Source of the DNA: Mitsuaria sp. GD03876
GTDB lineage: Bacteria; Pseudomonadota; Gammaproteobacteria; Burkholderiales; Burkholderiaceae_C
Length of the DNA: 64,000 nucleotides
Assembly: GCF_029840635.1 (NCBI RefSeq)
Contig: NZ_JAOCCU010000001.1
Span: forward strand, 62,001 to 126,000
Direction: 5' to 3'
How positions within the stretch are numbered: the stretch's first letter is position 1; each line of letters opens with the position of its first letter. The position numbers were made by a program, and so were the translations under genes. Below are positions 33,478 to 46,078 of this stretch, in pieces. Under the pieces are notes generated by a model. It had not been told where the DNA came from. It made no database searches and worked only from the letters and a program-made list of their open reading frames with translations.

Positions 33478-34947
33478 ATGCAAGACCCCGTTTCCCCGCT
33501 GCGCGACGCCGCCCTCGACCACCTGTCCGCCGGTCGGTCGACGCAGGCGATCGCCGCCTATGAAGCGCTGCTGCGCGTCACGCCGGGCGAGCCGGACGAC
33601 TGGTTCAACCTCGCCTGGCTGCAGCGGTCCGGGCGCGACTTCGACGGCGCGCTCGCGTCCTACGACCGCGCCCGCGCGCTCGGCGCCGAGGGGCCCGAGG
33701 AGATCCACCTCAACCGCGCCGTGATCCTGACCGAGGACCTGCGCCGCGAGGACGAGGCGATGGCGGAACTCGAGCGCGCGCTGGCGATCGCGCCGCGTTT
33801 CCTGCCGGCGCTGGTCAACCTGGGCAACCTGCACGAGCAGCGCGGCGAACGCGCCCAGGCGCAGCGCCGCTACGAGGAGGCGCTCGCCGTCGAGCCCGGC
33901 CATGCGCTGGCGCTGTCCCGGCTGGTGAACCTGCGCCGCTTCGAGGCGGCCGACGATCCGCTCATCCAGCGCCTGCGCCAGGCGCTCGGCGTGCGCGGCC
34001 GCCATCCGGCCGAACACGCCGACCTCGCCCACGCGCTGGGCAAGGCGCTCGACGACGCCGGCGCCTACGACGAGGCCTTCGCCGCCTACGCGCACGCCAA
34101 CCAGGCCGCCCGGCACGCCCACGGTCCCCGGCCGCTGCGCTACGACCGCGCGGCGCATGAGCACCTCGTCGACGCGCTGATCCGCCAGTCCCGACAGCCG
34201 GTGCCGCCGTCCCGGGACGACGCGCCCGCGCCGTCGGCGTTCATCTGCGGCATGTTCCGGTCGGGATCGACGCTGCTCGAGCAGATCCTGGGCAGCCATC
34301 CCGGCGCGACCGCCGGCGGCGAGATCGACCTGCTGCCCGCCCTCGCCCAGCGGCACGTGCTGCCGCCGCTGTCGCACCCCGACCAGCCGCTGCCCGCGGA
34401 ACTCGCCGAGCGGATGCGCCGCGAGTACCGCGACGGCGTCGCGCTGCGTTTCCCCGGCGCGTCGCTGCTGACCGACAAGCGGCCGGACAACTTCCTGTTC
34501 ATCGGGCTGATCAAGCAGCTGTTCCCCGACGCCAAGATCCTGCACACGCGCCGCGCGGTGCTGGACAACTGCCTGTCGGTGTTCTTCCTGCACCTGGGGC
34601 CGTCGATGTCGTACGCGCTGGACCTGGAGGACATCGCCCATTGGTACCGGCAGTACCGCCGGCTGATGGCGCATTGGAAGTCGCTCTACGGCGACGACAT
34701 CCACGATGTCGACTACGACGCGCTGGTCACCGACCCGCGTCCGCAGATCGAGCGCGCGCTGGCGCATGTCGGGCTCGGCTGGGACGACGCCTGCCTGGAC
34801 TTCCATGCGAGCAAGTCGACCGTCGCGACGCCCAGCAACTGGCAGGTGCGCCAGCCGCTGTACCAGCGCTCGTCGGGCCGGTGGCGGAACTACGAGCGCC
34901 ACCTCGGCGCGCTGCGCGCGGCGCTGGGCGAGTTCGCGGACGAATGA
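33478..34947 (+). CDS. TPR repeat sulfotransferase
   Basis: The 489-residue protein has at least four tetratricopeptide repeats (residues 10-145, for example DDWFNLAWLQRSGRDFDGAL and PALVNLGNLHEQRGERAQAQ) and then a PAPS-dependent sulfotransferase domain. The 5'-phosphosulfate loop is FICGMFRSGSTLLEQI (255-270), and the second PAPS site is KILHTRRAVLDNCLS. It would transfer sulfate from PAPS to a protein, sugar or other acceptor that the TPR part binds. The CysC gene, which makes PAPS, lies next door on the opposite strand, which supports this role. Confidence 0.88.
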   Translation: MQDPVSPLRDAALDHLSAGRSTQAIAAYEALLRVTPGEPDDWFNLAWLQRSGRDFDGALASYDRARALGAEGPEEIHLNRAVILTEDLRREDEAMAELERALAIAPRFLPALVNLGNLHEQRGERAQAQRRYEEALAVEPGHALALSRLVNLRRFEAADDPLIQRLRQALGVRGRHPAEHADLAHALGKALDDAGAYDEAFAAYAHANQAARHAHGPRPLRYDRAAHEHLVDALIRQSRQPVPPSRDDAPAPSAFICGMFRSGSTLLEQILGSHPGATAGGEIDLLPALAQRHVLPPLSHPDQPLPAELAERMRREYRDGVALRFPGASLLTDKRPDNFLFIGLIKQLFPDAKILHTRRAVLDNCLSVFFLHLGPSMSYALDLEDIAHWYRQYRRLMAHWKSLYGDDIHDVDYDALVTDPRPQIERALAHVGLGWDDACLDFHASKSTVATPSNWQVRQPLYQRSSGRWRNYERHLGALRAALGEFADE

Positions 34948-35031
34948 AGCAGGACGGCGTGACGGGGATCGCCGCGCGGCGATGAACGCGCCACGGTGAC
35001 CGTGGCCCGGTGAACCCGCCGCGGGCGGCGC

Positions 35032-35634
35032 TCAGCCGCCGAAGATCCCGGCCGCGCGCAGGCGCTCGAACACGGTGTCCGCCGCCTCGTCCGGCGACAC
35101 CGTCGCGGTGCGCAGGCGCAGCTCAGGCGCCTCCGGCGGCTCGTACGGCGAGTCGATGCCGGTGAAGTCCTTCAACAGCCCGGCCCGCGCCTTGCGGTAG
35201 AGGCCCTTCGGATCGCGCTGCTCGGCCACGGCCAGCGGCACGTCGACGTGCACCTCGAAGAACTCGCCCGGCGCGAAGCGCTCGCGCACCGCCTGGCGGT
35301 CCTGCCGGAACGGCGAGATCAGCGCCACGATCACGATCAGCCCCGCGTCGGCCATCAGCCGCGCGACCTCGCCGACGCGGCGGATGTTTTCGACCCGGTC
35401 CGCCGCGGCGAAGCCCAGGTCGCGGTTCAGCCCGCCGCGCAGCAGGTCGCCGTCGAGCAGGTAGGTGTGCAGGCCGCGTGCATGCAGGCGTTGCTCGAGC
35501 CGGTCGGCCAACGTCGACTTGCCGGCGCCGGACAGCCCGGTGAGCCACACCACCGCCGGCCGGTGGCCCTTGAGCGCGCCGCGCGCGGCGCGGTCCAGCT
35601 GCAGTTGCGGGGCGAAGGGCGCGGCGCCGCTCAT
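35032..35634 (-). CDS. cysC: Adenylyl-sulfate kinase
   Basis: This 200-residue enzyme phosphorylates APS to PAPS with ATP. The Walker A loop is GLSGAGKST (33-41), followed by the substrate motifs [18 protein letters not shown] and [10 protein letters not shown]. There is no fused sulfurylase (CysN) domain. It sits between tgt (11-nt gap upstream) and the convergent TPR-sulfotransferase gene, so it may serve sulfation and not only assimilation. The start at 35634 gives the usual short N-terminal extension before the kinase core. Confidence 0.93.
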   Translation of the reverse strand: MSGAAPFAPQLQLDRAARGALKGHRPAVVWLTGLSGAGKSTLADRLEQRLHARGLHTYLLDGDLLRGGLNRDLGFAAADRVENIRRVGEVARLMADAGLIVIVALISPFRQDRQAVRERFAPGEFFEVHVDVPLAVAEQRDPKGLYRKARAGLLKDFTGIDSPYEPPEAPELRLRTATVSPDEAADTVFERLRAAGIFGG

Positions 35635-35645
35635 CGGGCCGGTCC

Positions 35646-37674
<2,029 letters not shown>

Positions 37675-37729
37675 CCCGCGAGCCGGTCCAGGCCCGGGCC
37701 CGCCGGCGTGCGACGCGACAATCGCGCCC

Positions 37730-38326
37730 ATGCCGTCGAGCCTCGCCGCCCCCGTCCACGCCGAACTGATCATCAAGAAGAGCCGCTTCCTCGGCTGCGT
37801 CGAGGCGGTGCCGGACCGCGCGGCGGCGCTGGCGCGCGTGGCGCAACTGCGCGCCGAGCATCCGGGCGCCGCGCATGTGTGCTGGGCGCTGATGGCGGGC
37901 GGGCAGTCGGCGGCCAACGACGACGGCGAGCCCGGCGGCACGGCGGGCCGGCCGATGCTGGAGGTGCTGCGGCACCAGGACCTGGACGGCGTGCTGGCGA
38001 CGGTGGTGCGCTACTTCGGCGGCGTGAAGCTGGGCGCGGGCGGCCTGGTGCGGGCCTACACGGACGCGGTGGCGCAGGCGCTGCTGACCGCGGAGAAGGT
38101 GCCGATGGTGCGGCTGAAGACCCTGCGCTGCACGCTGCCCTACGCGCAGGAGGGGCTGCTGCGCCGCGAGGCGGGGAAGGCCGGCGCCGAGCTGGTGGAT
38201 GTGGCGCATGGCGCGCTGGTCGAGGTGACGCTGCGCGTGCCGGAGACGGCAGCGGAGGCGTTCGTGGCGCTGCTCAACGAGGCCGGGCAAGGCCGGATCG
38301 GGTGGTTGCAGCCGCCGGAGGACTAG
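37730..38326 (+). CDS. YigZ/IMPACT-family protein
   Basis: This 198-residue protein matches YigZ: IIKKSRFLGCVEAV, then HVCWALMAGG, NDDGEPGGTAGRPMLEVL and VRYFGGVKLGAGGLVRAYTD. These motifs define the N-terminal IMPACT domain (ribosomal S5-like fold); a smaller ferredoxin-like C-terminal domain follows. Its cellular role is not settled. The stop codon TAG overlaps the stop of the hipA remnant on the other strand. Confidence 0.88.
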   Translation: MPSSLAAPVHAELIIKKSRFLGCVEAVPDRAAALARVAQLRAEHPGAAHVCWALMAGGQSAANDDGEPGGTAGRPMLEVLRHQDLDGVLATVVRYFGGVKLGAGGLVRAYTDAVAQALLTAEKVPMVRLKTLRCTLPYAQEGLLRREAGKAGAELVDVAHGALVEVTLRVPETAAEAFVALLNEAGQGRIGWLQPPED

Positions 38327-38690
38327 TTGCCTCCCAGGCAGCGGCGCACGTTGCCACCGACCGCGGTGCCGATGGCCTGGCGCGTCGCGCGCCGGACACC
38401 CTCGGCGTCCAGCATCTGGTCCAGCCCCCGCGCGGCGTCGCACATCGCGTCGATGACTTGCATCCCGGCCTTGGGCGCGATGTCGCAGGCCGCTGCCAGG
38501 CGCAACAGCTGATCGCGGCCCGGATGCCTGGCCTCACCCATCACCGAGGTCTGGTGGTACCCGCCCGGGCCCACGTTGAATGTGAGGTCGAATGCCGGCG
38601 CGAGTTCCCATTCCATCCGCCGATTCATCCGCAGGGCGAAATTCTTCGTATGGGACCCCATCCTCGAAAGACGACATCGACCTTGTTCAT
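38323..38690 (-). pseudogene. hipA: hipA remnant with large internal deletion
   Basis: The ATG at 38690 overlaps the hipB stop (ATGA), and the first 12 codons, MNKVDVVFRGWG, are a normal HipA N-terminus. Immediately after, in a different frame, comes the HipA C-terminus: GSHTKNFALRMNRR, WELAPAFDLTF, GPGGYHQTSVMGEARHPG, to TAG at 38323. A normal HipA has over 400 residues, so roughly 290-300 codons, including nearly all of the kinase core, are lost, and the junction near 38655 is frameshifted. From the native start only 21 codons can be read before a TGA. The toxin is therefore dead while its antitoxin gene remains. Confidence 0.85.
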
Positions 38691-38998
38691 GATTTCCTGG
38701 CCCGCGCCCGTTTGGTTTGCGGCTGTTCAAGGCGCTCCAGGTCGGCAATGCTGAGCGCCACGCCCGGCTTGAAGACCTCACCGAGTTCGTGGACCAACGA
38801 GAGCACTTGAAGCACCTTCACCATCGACAGCACCGTGGCATTGCCTCCGGCCTCGAGATTCCTGACGGCATTCACCGCGATGCCGGCGCGCATCGCAAGG
38901 TCTCGCTGGGTCCATGACCTCGATAACCGCTGCTGGCGCAGCCGCTCTCCCAGCTCGGCCTGGATCTGCGCGGCGGATGCCAATCTGAAGTCGATCAC
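38687..38998 (-). CDS. hipB: HipB-like antitoxin, XRE family
   Basis: This 103-residue protein has a Cro/CI HTH (ELGERLRQQRLSRSWTQRDL, then AGIAVNAVRNLEAGGNATV) and the HipB-type tail LGEVFKPGVALSIADLERLE. It uses a GTG start at 38998, directly next to a large inverted repeat that should be its own operator. It normally neutralises HipA and represses the operon; here hipA is destroyed, so only autoregulation is left. Confidence 0.85.
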   Translation of the reverse strand: MIDFRLASAAQIQAELGERLRQQRLSRSWTQRDLAMRAGIAVNAVRNLEAGGNATVLSMVKVLQVLSLVHELGEVFKPGVALSIADLERLEQPQTKRARARKS

Positions 38999-39003
38999 TT
39001 AAT

Positions 39004-40554
<1,551 letters not shown>

Positions 40555-40593
40555 GCCCCGCGAACGCCTCGCCACGCGGCGGGGTTCGCCACG

Positions 40594-40622
40594 AAAGCCG
40601 CCAGCCCTGGCGGCTTTTTTTT
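40594..40622 (+). terminator. Rho-independent terminator after argG
   Basis: An 11-bp perfect stem (AAAGCCGCCAG and its complement) around a 2-nt centre is followed by an uninterrupted T run to 40622. Confidence 0.88.
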
Positions 40623-40693
40623 TCGCCGGGCCGCCGCGCGAAGGCGCGATGCCGACACTGATCGGGCTTCTTCGATCCTGGAAGGAGTTCACG

Positions 40694-41977
40694 ATGAAGC
40701 GTTCGCATGCCCTGTCGACCTGGGCCCTCGCGCTGGGCAGTGCCCTGGCGGCATCCACGGCCGGCGCGCAAGTCCCGGCCGGCGGGAAGCCCCCGGTTGA
40801 AAAGGCCGCCACCGACGACTGGCAGCGCTGGGGCGGCACCTGGGTCCGCCTCGAAGCCGACGGCCACCTGAGCTGCCTGAGCTTCGACGCCACGAACTGC
40901 GCGTGGAACGACAGCGTCGCGGATCCCAAGAAGACGGCCTGGCCGATCCAGCCGCTGGTCTGCGGTCCGCGGCACCTGGCCTCCACCTGGAAGCTGACCG
41001 GCTACAACGACTACGGCGGCGCGAGCGACCGGCATTGGTGCCGTTCCGCCTACGCGTCGCTGTTCGCCAAGTGGGAGGACTACCGCATCCTCGGCGCGGA
41101 CAAGCTCGTCGCCGCGACACCCTCCGGCGACCTCATGTGCCACTCGACCGACGGCAGCACCTGCTCGGATCCCGCCAAGGTGGATCTCGCCAAGGTCCGC
41201 GAGACGCCGGTCCATCCGCTGGTCTGCGGCGCGCATCACCGCCGCGTGCACGGCAACGACGGCTACGACCAGCCCGGCCACTGGTGCCAGCTGCCGAAGA
41301 TCGTCCAGCGCCACGTCCCGCGCGCGGACATCGCGATCGCGCCGGACGTGGACGCCGTCTCGACGGAGGCCTGGAAGGCGGACGACGAACCGGCCGTCAT
41401 CGTGCGCGCCACGTTGCCCGCGGGTCGGACCTTGGCACTGACGACGAACGTGCGCCCCGATCAGCTCTGGTGGAGCAGCGTGACGGGCGGGATGGTCGAC
41501 GTGATTCCGGTCGGCTTCGAATTCGGGCGTCAGTTCCGCTTCATCGCCGGCAAAGGCGCCTTGGATCGCCACATGGCACCGCCCAACTGGAAAAGGCGGC
41601 GCCTGGCCGGGGACATCGTCGCGGCGATGAAGGTGACGCCCGGCGGACGCATGTGCTTCTTCGGTACCGCCGCGGACGCCCCGCGGGACGGCGGCTTCAT
41701 CGCGTCGGGCGCCGGGATCGGCAGTTCGGCGGGCCTCAGGGACTGGAAGATGCGCCTGGTCACCTTCCCGTCCAGCCCGTTCGACCTCCATGCAGGGCCA
41801 CCCTCTCAGGCCAACACGCTCGATCCCCAGGTGGCCTGGCAACTGGATGACGGCACCGCCACGATCCACGAGATGCTGATGGTGGCGGCCCGCCACGTCC
41901 CGATCGAAGGCGACCTGCACGGCGGCAGGCGCAAGGTCTCCTACGCGCAGGGATGCGACGACGATCCCCGGCCGTGA
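40694..41977 (+). CDS. Secreted protein with two Cys-rich repeats, unknown function
   Basis: From ATG 40694 (AAGGAG 7 nt upstream) the product has 427 residues and a signal peptide ending near TAGAQVPA. Two internal repeats share a pattern: DGHLSCLSFDATNCAW ... PLVCGPRHL ... DRHWCRSAY (about 56-124) and SGDLMCHSTDGSTC ... PLVCGAHHR ... GHWCQLPK (about 146-201). The four Cys per repeat (C..C..C..C) fall in register, suggesting two disulfide-bonded modules. The C-terminal half has no repeats and no family I know. It is flanked by terminators, so it is monocistronic. Confidence 0.65.
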   Translation: MKRSHALSTWALALGSALAASTAGAQVPAGGKPPVEKAATDDWQRWGGTWVRLEADGHLSCLSFDATNCAWNDSVADPKKTAWPIQPLVCGPRHLASTWKLTGYNDYGGASDRHWCRSAYASLFAKWEDYRILGADKLVAATPSGDLMCHSTDGSTCSDPAKVDLAKVRETPVHPLVCGAHHRRVHGNDGYDQPGHWCQLPKIVQRHVPRADIAIAPDVDAVSTEAWKADDEPAVIVRATLPAGRTLALTTNVRPDQLWWSSVTGGMVDVIPVGFEFGRQFRFIAGKGALDRHMAPPNWKRRRLAGDIVAAMKVTPGGRMCFFGTAADAPRDGGFIASGAGIGSSAGLRDWKMRLVTFPSSPFDLHAGPPSQANTLDPQVAWQLDDGTATIHEMLMVAARHVPIEGDLHGGRRKVSYAQGCDDDPRP

Positions 41978-42020
41978 GGCGCTGAACGGGCGCTCCGGAA
42001 CGTGACGCCCTGAAATGACG

Positions 42021-42046
42021 AAAGCCGCTGATCGCTCAGCGGCTTT
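42021..42046. terminator. Bidirectional terminator
   Basis: An 11-bp stem (AAAGCCGCTGA/TCAGCGGCTTT) with loop TCGC has TTTTTCG on the right and T-rich sequence on the left when read on the minus strand. It lies between two convergent genes and can serve both. Confidence 0.8.
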
Positions 42047-42087
42047 TTCGTTTCGGCGGGGCGGCGGCGCCCCGTCCAGGCCCGGCC

Positions 42088-42771
42088 TCAGCCGCGGCGG
42101 CGACGCGCCAGGAAGCCCAGCGCGCCCAGGCCCGCCAGCATCAGCGCGTAGGTCTTGGGTTCCGGCACCGCCGGCACGACCACCGAGCGGTTGACGTTGG
42201 TGTTCAGGAACTCGGCGCGCAGGCCGGTGTAGTTGCCGCCGGCCGTCGCGATGTTGTTCACGACGAATTCCAGCGTGTTCAGGCCGGCCACGAAACCGGT
42301 CGTCGCGGTGAACGCGGTCCAGTCCAGGAAGCCCTTCTCCGCGCCCAGCGTCGAGATGACGTGGCCGTTGAGCAGCACCGAGCCGTTGTTGTCCGCCGCC
42401 CAGCGGCCGCTGAAGGAGGCGGTGCTGGCGTCGAAGCCGCTCAGGTCGAAGGTCAGCGTCCACTTGAACACGCCCGAGGTCGAGCCGGTGTCGAAGACGT
42501 CGTTCTGGTTGGCCGTCGGGATCAGCCACGACGACGAGGCGTTGTTGCCCATCCAGGTCGGGAACGGCGCCTGGTTGCCGTCGGTCACGTGGCCGTTGCC
42601 GGCCAGGCCGGTCGACGCGCCCGCCACCACGCTGAACGAGTAATGGCTGTCGACCGCGCCGGCGCCCAGGCCCGCGCCGGTGTTGACCAGGCCGTCGATG
42701 GTGGCGGCGCCGGCCAGGCCGCTGAACAGGGCGGCAGCGGCGGCGATCGAGGTGCGAGCGAACAACGTCAT
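42088..42771 (-). CDS. PEP-CTERM sorting domain protein
   Basis: From ATG 42771 this is a 227-residue exported protein with a signal peptide (ALFSGLAGAATI) and a mature beta-rich body (VFKWTLTFDLSGFDASTASF, NTLEFVVNNIATAGG). It ends with a PEP-CTERM tail: VPEPKTYALML, a short membrane helix and a final RRRRG. The tail directs cleavage and anchoring by an exosortase, typical of extracellular matrix proteins in this order. The body has no known domain. Exosortase genes are not in the window. Confidence 0.85.
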   Translation of the reverse strand: MTLFARTSIAAAAALFSGLAGAATIDGLVNTGAGLGAGAVDSHYSFSVVAGASTGLAGNGHVTDGNQAPFPTWMGNNASSSWLIPTANQNDVFDTGSTSGVFKWTLTFDLSGFDASTASFSGRWAADNNGSVLLNGHVISTLGAEKGFLDWTAFTATTGFVAGLNTLEFVVNNIATAGGNYTGLRAEFLNTNVNRSVVVPAVPEPKTYALMLAGLGALGFLARRRRG

Positions 42772-42930
42772 GGAGTTTCCCGAGCAGTCATGGGTCTTGT
42801 GGCGCCGATTGTCCCCAAGGCGGGTGGCAATCCGGCGCCGCGCCCCCCCGTGTGCGCGGGGGCCCGAACGGCATCGGGCCTGCCATCTGGGCGTCATGCG
42901 CCCGAATTCACGGATTCGAGGCCCGGATGC

Positions 42931-43920
42931 TCAAGGCTGGGGCGCCGCGCCCGGATCCGGGAGCGGCTCGATCCGCGGCAGGTGGGCCAGCTTGTCCGGA
43001 TTGCGCTGGACGTAGATCGCGCTGATCCGGCCGGGTTCGGCGGCCGGCCGCAGCGCGACCGTCTGCAGCGGCTCGCCGCGCGCGTCGTAGACGACGTAGC
43101 CCGGCAGGCCGTTGACCCGCGCCGGCCGCGTGCGCCAGTCGCGGCTGGTGGGCATCTTCACGAAACCGACGAAGGTCCGCGCCACCAGCGCGCCGCCCTC
43201 GAGCATGCGCGGGATCGCGCTGACCTTGCCGCCGCCGTCGGCCAGCAGCACCGCGTCGTCGGTCAGCACCTTGGCCAGGCCCTCGACGTCGAACGACTGC
43301 AGCGCCCCCATGAAGGCCTGGAACAGCCGCTGGCGCTCCTCGTCCTCGACCTCGTGGCGGGCGTAGTCCGCCTTGACGTGCTGGCGCGCCCGGCTGGCCA
43401 GCTGGCGGCAGGCCGCCGCGCTGCGGCCCAGCCGGCGCGCGATCTCCTCGAAGTCCAGCTCGAAGACCTCGTGCAGCAGGAAGGCCGCGCGCTCCAGCGG
43501 CGACAGCCGCTCCAGCGTCAGCATGAAGGCGACCGACACGTCCTGCGCGAACTCGGCCTGCGCCTCCGGGCTCGGGGACCAGTCGCCGGCCTCGTCGACC
43601 AGCGGCTCGGGCAGCCAGACGCCGACGTACTGCTCGCGCCGCATCGCCGCCGACTGCAGCCGGTCCAGGCACAGGTTGGTCACCAGCCGCGACAGGAAGG
43701 CGCCGGCATGCCGCACCGTCGTCTCGTCGACGTCGGCCCAGCGCAGCCAGGCTTCCTGGACGAGGTCCTCGGCCTCGGCGCGCGAGCCCAGCATTCGGTA
43801 GGCCAGCGCGCGCAGCGAGCGCGCGTGCTCGCGGTCGAAGCGCAGCGCGCGGGCGGCGGCGGAGAGGTCCAGCGCCGGCAGGGGCGCGGCGTCGTCGGCG
43901 GGCGGAGTGAGGTCGGTCAT
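42931..43920 (-). CDS. sigJ: ECF41/SigJ-type RNA polymerase sigma factor
   Basis: This 329-residue protein has region 2 (residues about 30-100: LAYRMLGSRAEAEDLVQEAW) and region 4 (SPLERAAFLLHEVFELDFEE, IARRLGRSAAACRQLASRAR) of an ECF sigma factor, then a C-terminal SnoaL-like domain of about 120 residues (FMGALQSFDVEGLAKVLTDD, SAIYVQRNPDKLAHLP). That fused domain and the NPDKL motif define the ECF41 group, in which the extension replaces an anti-sigma factor. The usual partner gene (carboxymuconolactone decarboxylase-like) is not next to it, so its target is unknown. Confidence 0.9.
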   Translation of the reverse strand: MTDLTPPADDAAPLPALDLSAAARALRFDREHARSLRALAYRMLGSRAEAEDLVQEAWLRWADVDETTVRHAGAFLSRLVTNLCLDRLQSAAMRREQYVGVWLPEPLVDEAGDWSPSPEAQAEFAQDVSVAFMLTLERLSPLERAAFLLHEVFELDFEEIARRLGRSAAACRQLASRARQHVKADYARHEVEDEERQRLFQAFMGALQSFDVEGLAKVLTDDAVLLADGGGKVSAIPRMLEGGALVARTFVGFVKMPTSRDWRTRPARVNGLPGYVVYDARGEPLQTVALRPAAEPGRISAIYVQRNPDKLAHLPRIEPLPDPGAAPQP

Positions 43921-44010
43921 GGCGCGGGGTCCGGAGTCGTCTTGTCCACAAGACGGCGCAGCCTACCCCGATGTGACACGCCCGGGGGACCGGGCGTCGG
44001 CCGCCGGCCC

Positions 44011-45054
44011 TCAGCGGCCGGCGCGTTCCAGCAGCATCGCGTCGCCGTAGCTGAAGAAGCGGTAGCGCTCGGCGATCGCGTGGCGGTAGAGCGCCATGAC
44101 CGGCTCGTAGCCGGCGAAGGCCGACACCAGCATCATCAGCGTGCTCTTGGGCAGGTGGAAGTTGGTGACCAGCCGGTCCACGACCTGGAAATCGAAGCCG
44201 GGGGTGATGAAGATGTCGGTCTCGCGCGCGCCGGCCTTCAGCGTGCCGCCCAGCGCGGCGGATTCCAGCGCCCGCAGCGTCGTCGTGCCGACCGCGGTGA
44301 CCTTGCCGCCGCCGGCGCGGCAGCGCGCGATCGCCTCGACCGTCTCCGGCGCGACCTGGAACCACTCGCTGTGCATCTTGTGGTCGGCCAGCGACTCGAC
44401 CCGCACCGGCTGGAAGGTGCCGGCGCCGACGTGCAGCGTCACGTGCGCGGTGCCGACGCCGCGTTCGGCCAGCCGCGCCAGCAGCGCCTCGTCGAAGTGC
44501 AGCGCGGCGGTGGGCGCGGCGACCGCGCCGGGCTCGCGCGCGAACACGGTCTGGTAGCGGCGCACGTCGTCGTCGGAGTCGCCGTGCGCGATGTAGGGCG
44601 GCAGCGGCACGTGGCCGTGGCGCTCCAGCAGCGCGAACGGGTCGTCCGACAGGCGCAGGTGGAACAGGCCGTCGTCCGGGCCGCAGCGGCCGAGGACCTC
44701 GGCGTCGAACGCGTCGGCGAAGCGCACGACCGCGCCCGGCTTGGGGCTCTTGCTGGCGCGCAGGTGGGCCCAGACCTCGCGGGTGCCGGGGAGCACGCGC
44801 TCGACCAGCGCCTCGACCGCGCCGCCGCTGGCCTTGGCGCCGTACAGGCGCGCCTTGATGACCTTGGTGTCGTTGAACACCAGCAGGTCGCCGGGGTTGA
44901 GCAAGTCGGGCAGCTCGCGGAACACGCGGTCGACCGGCGGGTCGGTCCGGCCGTCGAGCAGCCGCGAGGCGCTGCGCTCGGCGGCGGGATGCTGGGCGAT
45001 GAGGTCGGGGGGCAGAGCGAAGTCGAAATCGCTCACCGAGAAGGTTCGGGACAT
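44011..45054 (-). CDS. queA: S-adenosylmethionine:tRNA ribosyltransferase-isomerase
   Basis: This 347-residue enzyme transfers and rearranges the ribosyl part of SAM onto preQ1 in tRNA to give epoxyqueuosine, the step after Tgt. Motifs include [54 protein letters not shown] and [20 protein letters not shown]. The start at 45054 matches the usual N-terminus. tgt lies 7 kb away in the same orientation, and recG, its frequent divergent neighbour, is displaced by two genes. Confidence 0.96.
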   Translation of the reverse strand: MSRTFSVSDFDFALPPDLIAQHPAAERSASRLLDGRTDPPVDRVFRELPDLLNPGDLLVFNDTKVIKARLYGAKASGGAVEALVERVLPGTREVWAHLRASKSPKPGAVVRFADAFDAEVLGRCGPDDGLFHLRLSDDPFALLERHGHVPLPPYIAHGDSDDDVRRYQTVFAREPGAVAAPTAALHFDEALLARLAERGVGTAHVTLHVGAGTFQPVRVESLADHKMHSEWFQVAPETVEAIARCRAGGGKVTAVGTTTLRALESAALGGTLKAGARETDIFITPGFDFQVVDRLVTNFHLPKSTLMMLVSAFAGYEPVMALYRHAIAERYRFFSYGDAMLLERAGR

Positions 45055-45100
45055 GGGGCGCGATTTTCCCATGGCACCCGGGGCCGGGCCGGCCCGGGCG

Positions 45101-45856
45101 CTACTGCCAGCGCGCGCCCTGCTGCAGCAGCAGGGCCAGCCGGCCGCTGCCCTGCAGCTCGCCGATGCCGCGGCTGAGCGCCGCGGCCAGGCGCTCGCCT
45201 TCCGGGCGCGTCTTCGAGAACACCGTGTAGAGCGGCACTTCCGAGACCGCCGGCTCCAGCCACGCCAGCTTGCCGGCGGCGTCTCGCAACTGCGTCTCCA
45301 GCAGGTGCGCGCCGACGCCCTTGTCGATCAGCGCCAGGTCCACGCGCCCCGCCAGCAGCTTGCGCAGGTTGGCCAGGTCGTCGACGGCGCCTTCCACCGC
45401 CAGGTTCGCGTTTTCGAAACGCGCCGGGTTGGCGTAGCCGTGCACGACGCCGATGCGCAGGTGGCGCAGCGCGGCCAGGTCGTCGACCCGGCGCCGGCGA
45501 TCGACGCGCGCCATGAAGCCGATCTGGTTGAGGATGCCCAGCGGCTGCGGGAAGCGCATCGTGCGTTCGCGCTCCTCGGAGCGCCACGCGCCGATGACGC
45601 CGTCGTGGTCGCCGCGCTGGAACTCGAGCAGCGCCCGCGCCCAGGGCCGGAACGACAGCAGCATCGAATGCCCGCCCTGCGCGAGCGCGGCGCGGGTGAT
45701 CTCGCAGGCGACGCCGCCGCCGGGCAGCGTGCTGCCGGTGTAGGGCGGGAATTCGGTGGCGACCATCCGCACCGGGCCCTCCGCGGCGCGCGCGGGCAGC
45801 GCCGTCGCCGCGGCGGCGGCGGCGAGCCAGACGAGGCTGTCGCGACGGGTGGTCAT
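45101..45856 (-). CDS. Periplasmic substrate-binding protein (SBP_bac_3)
   Basis: From ATG 45856 the product has 251 residues. The N-terminus [20 protein letters not shown] has a twin-arginine pair and ends near ALPARAAEG, so it may leave by the Tat route. The body is an amino-acid-type binding fold: [52 protein letters not shown] and [11 protein letters not shown]. There is no permease nearby. It precedes queA by 46 nt on the same strand and may be co-transcribed. It differs clearly from the receptor at 36895. Confidence 0.8.
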   Translation of the reverse strand: MTTRRDSLVWLAAAAAATALPARAAEGPVRMVATEFPPYTGSTLPGGGVACEITRAALAQGGHSMLLSFRPWARALLEFQRGDHDGVIGAWRSEERERTMRFPQPLGILNQIGFMARVDRRRRVDDLAALRHLRIGVVHGYANPARFENANLAVEGAVDDLANLRKLLAGRVDLALIDKGVGAHLLETQLRDAAGKLAWLEPAVSEVPLYTVFSKTRPEGERLAAALSRGIGELQGSGRLALLLQQGARWQ

Positions 45857-46026
45857 GGAAACGGCGGGAAGGCGGCGGGAGGCGCGGGCTTGAGGGGAGG
45901 CATCGGTCCGGGAGAACCTCGGGCGCAGCCTAGCAGCGCGGGATGTCGCGCGGCTCCCCTTCGACCCGGGTGACCGGGGCGCAAGGGCGCGCCGAAGCGG
46001 CATTCGGTCACGCCCGCCCATGAAAA

Positions 46027-46059
46027 AAGCCGGCCGGGTCGATCGACCCGGGCCGGCTT
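46027..46059 (-). terminator. Rho-independent terminator for the propeller lipoprotein gene
   Basis: A long GC-rich hairpin (AGCCGGCC-GGGTC-gatc-GACCC-GGGCCGGCT, one bulge) is followed on the minus strand by six T. It lies just after the stop of the gene at 46079. Confidence 0.82.
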
Positions 46060-46078
46060 CAGGCCGTCGGAGGCGGAG

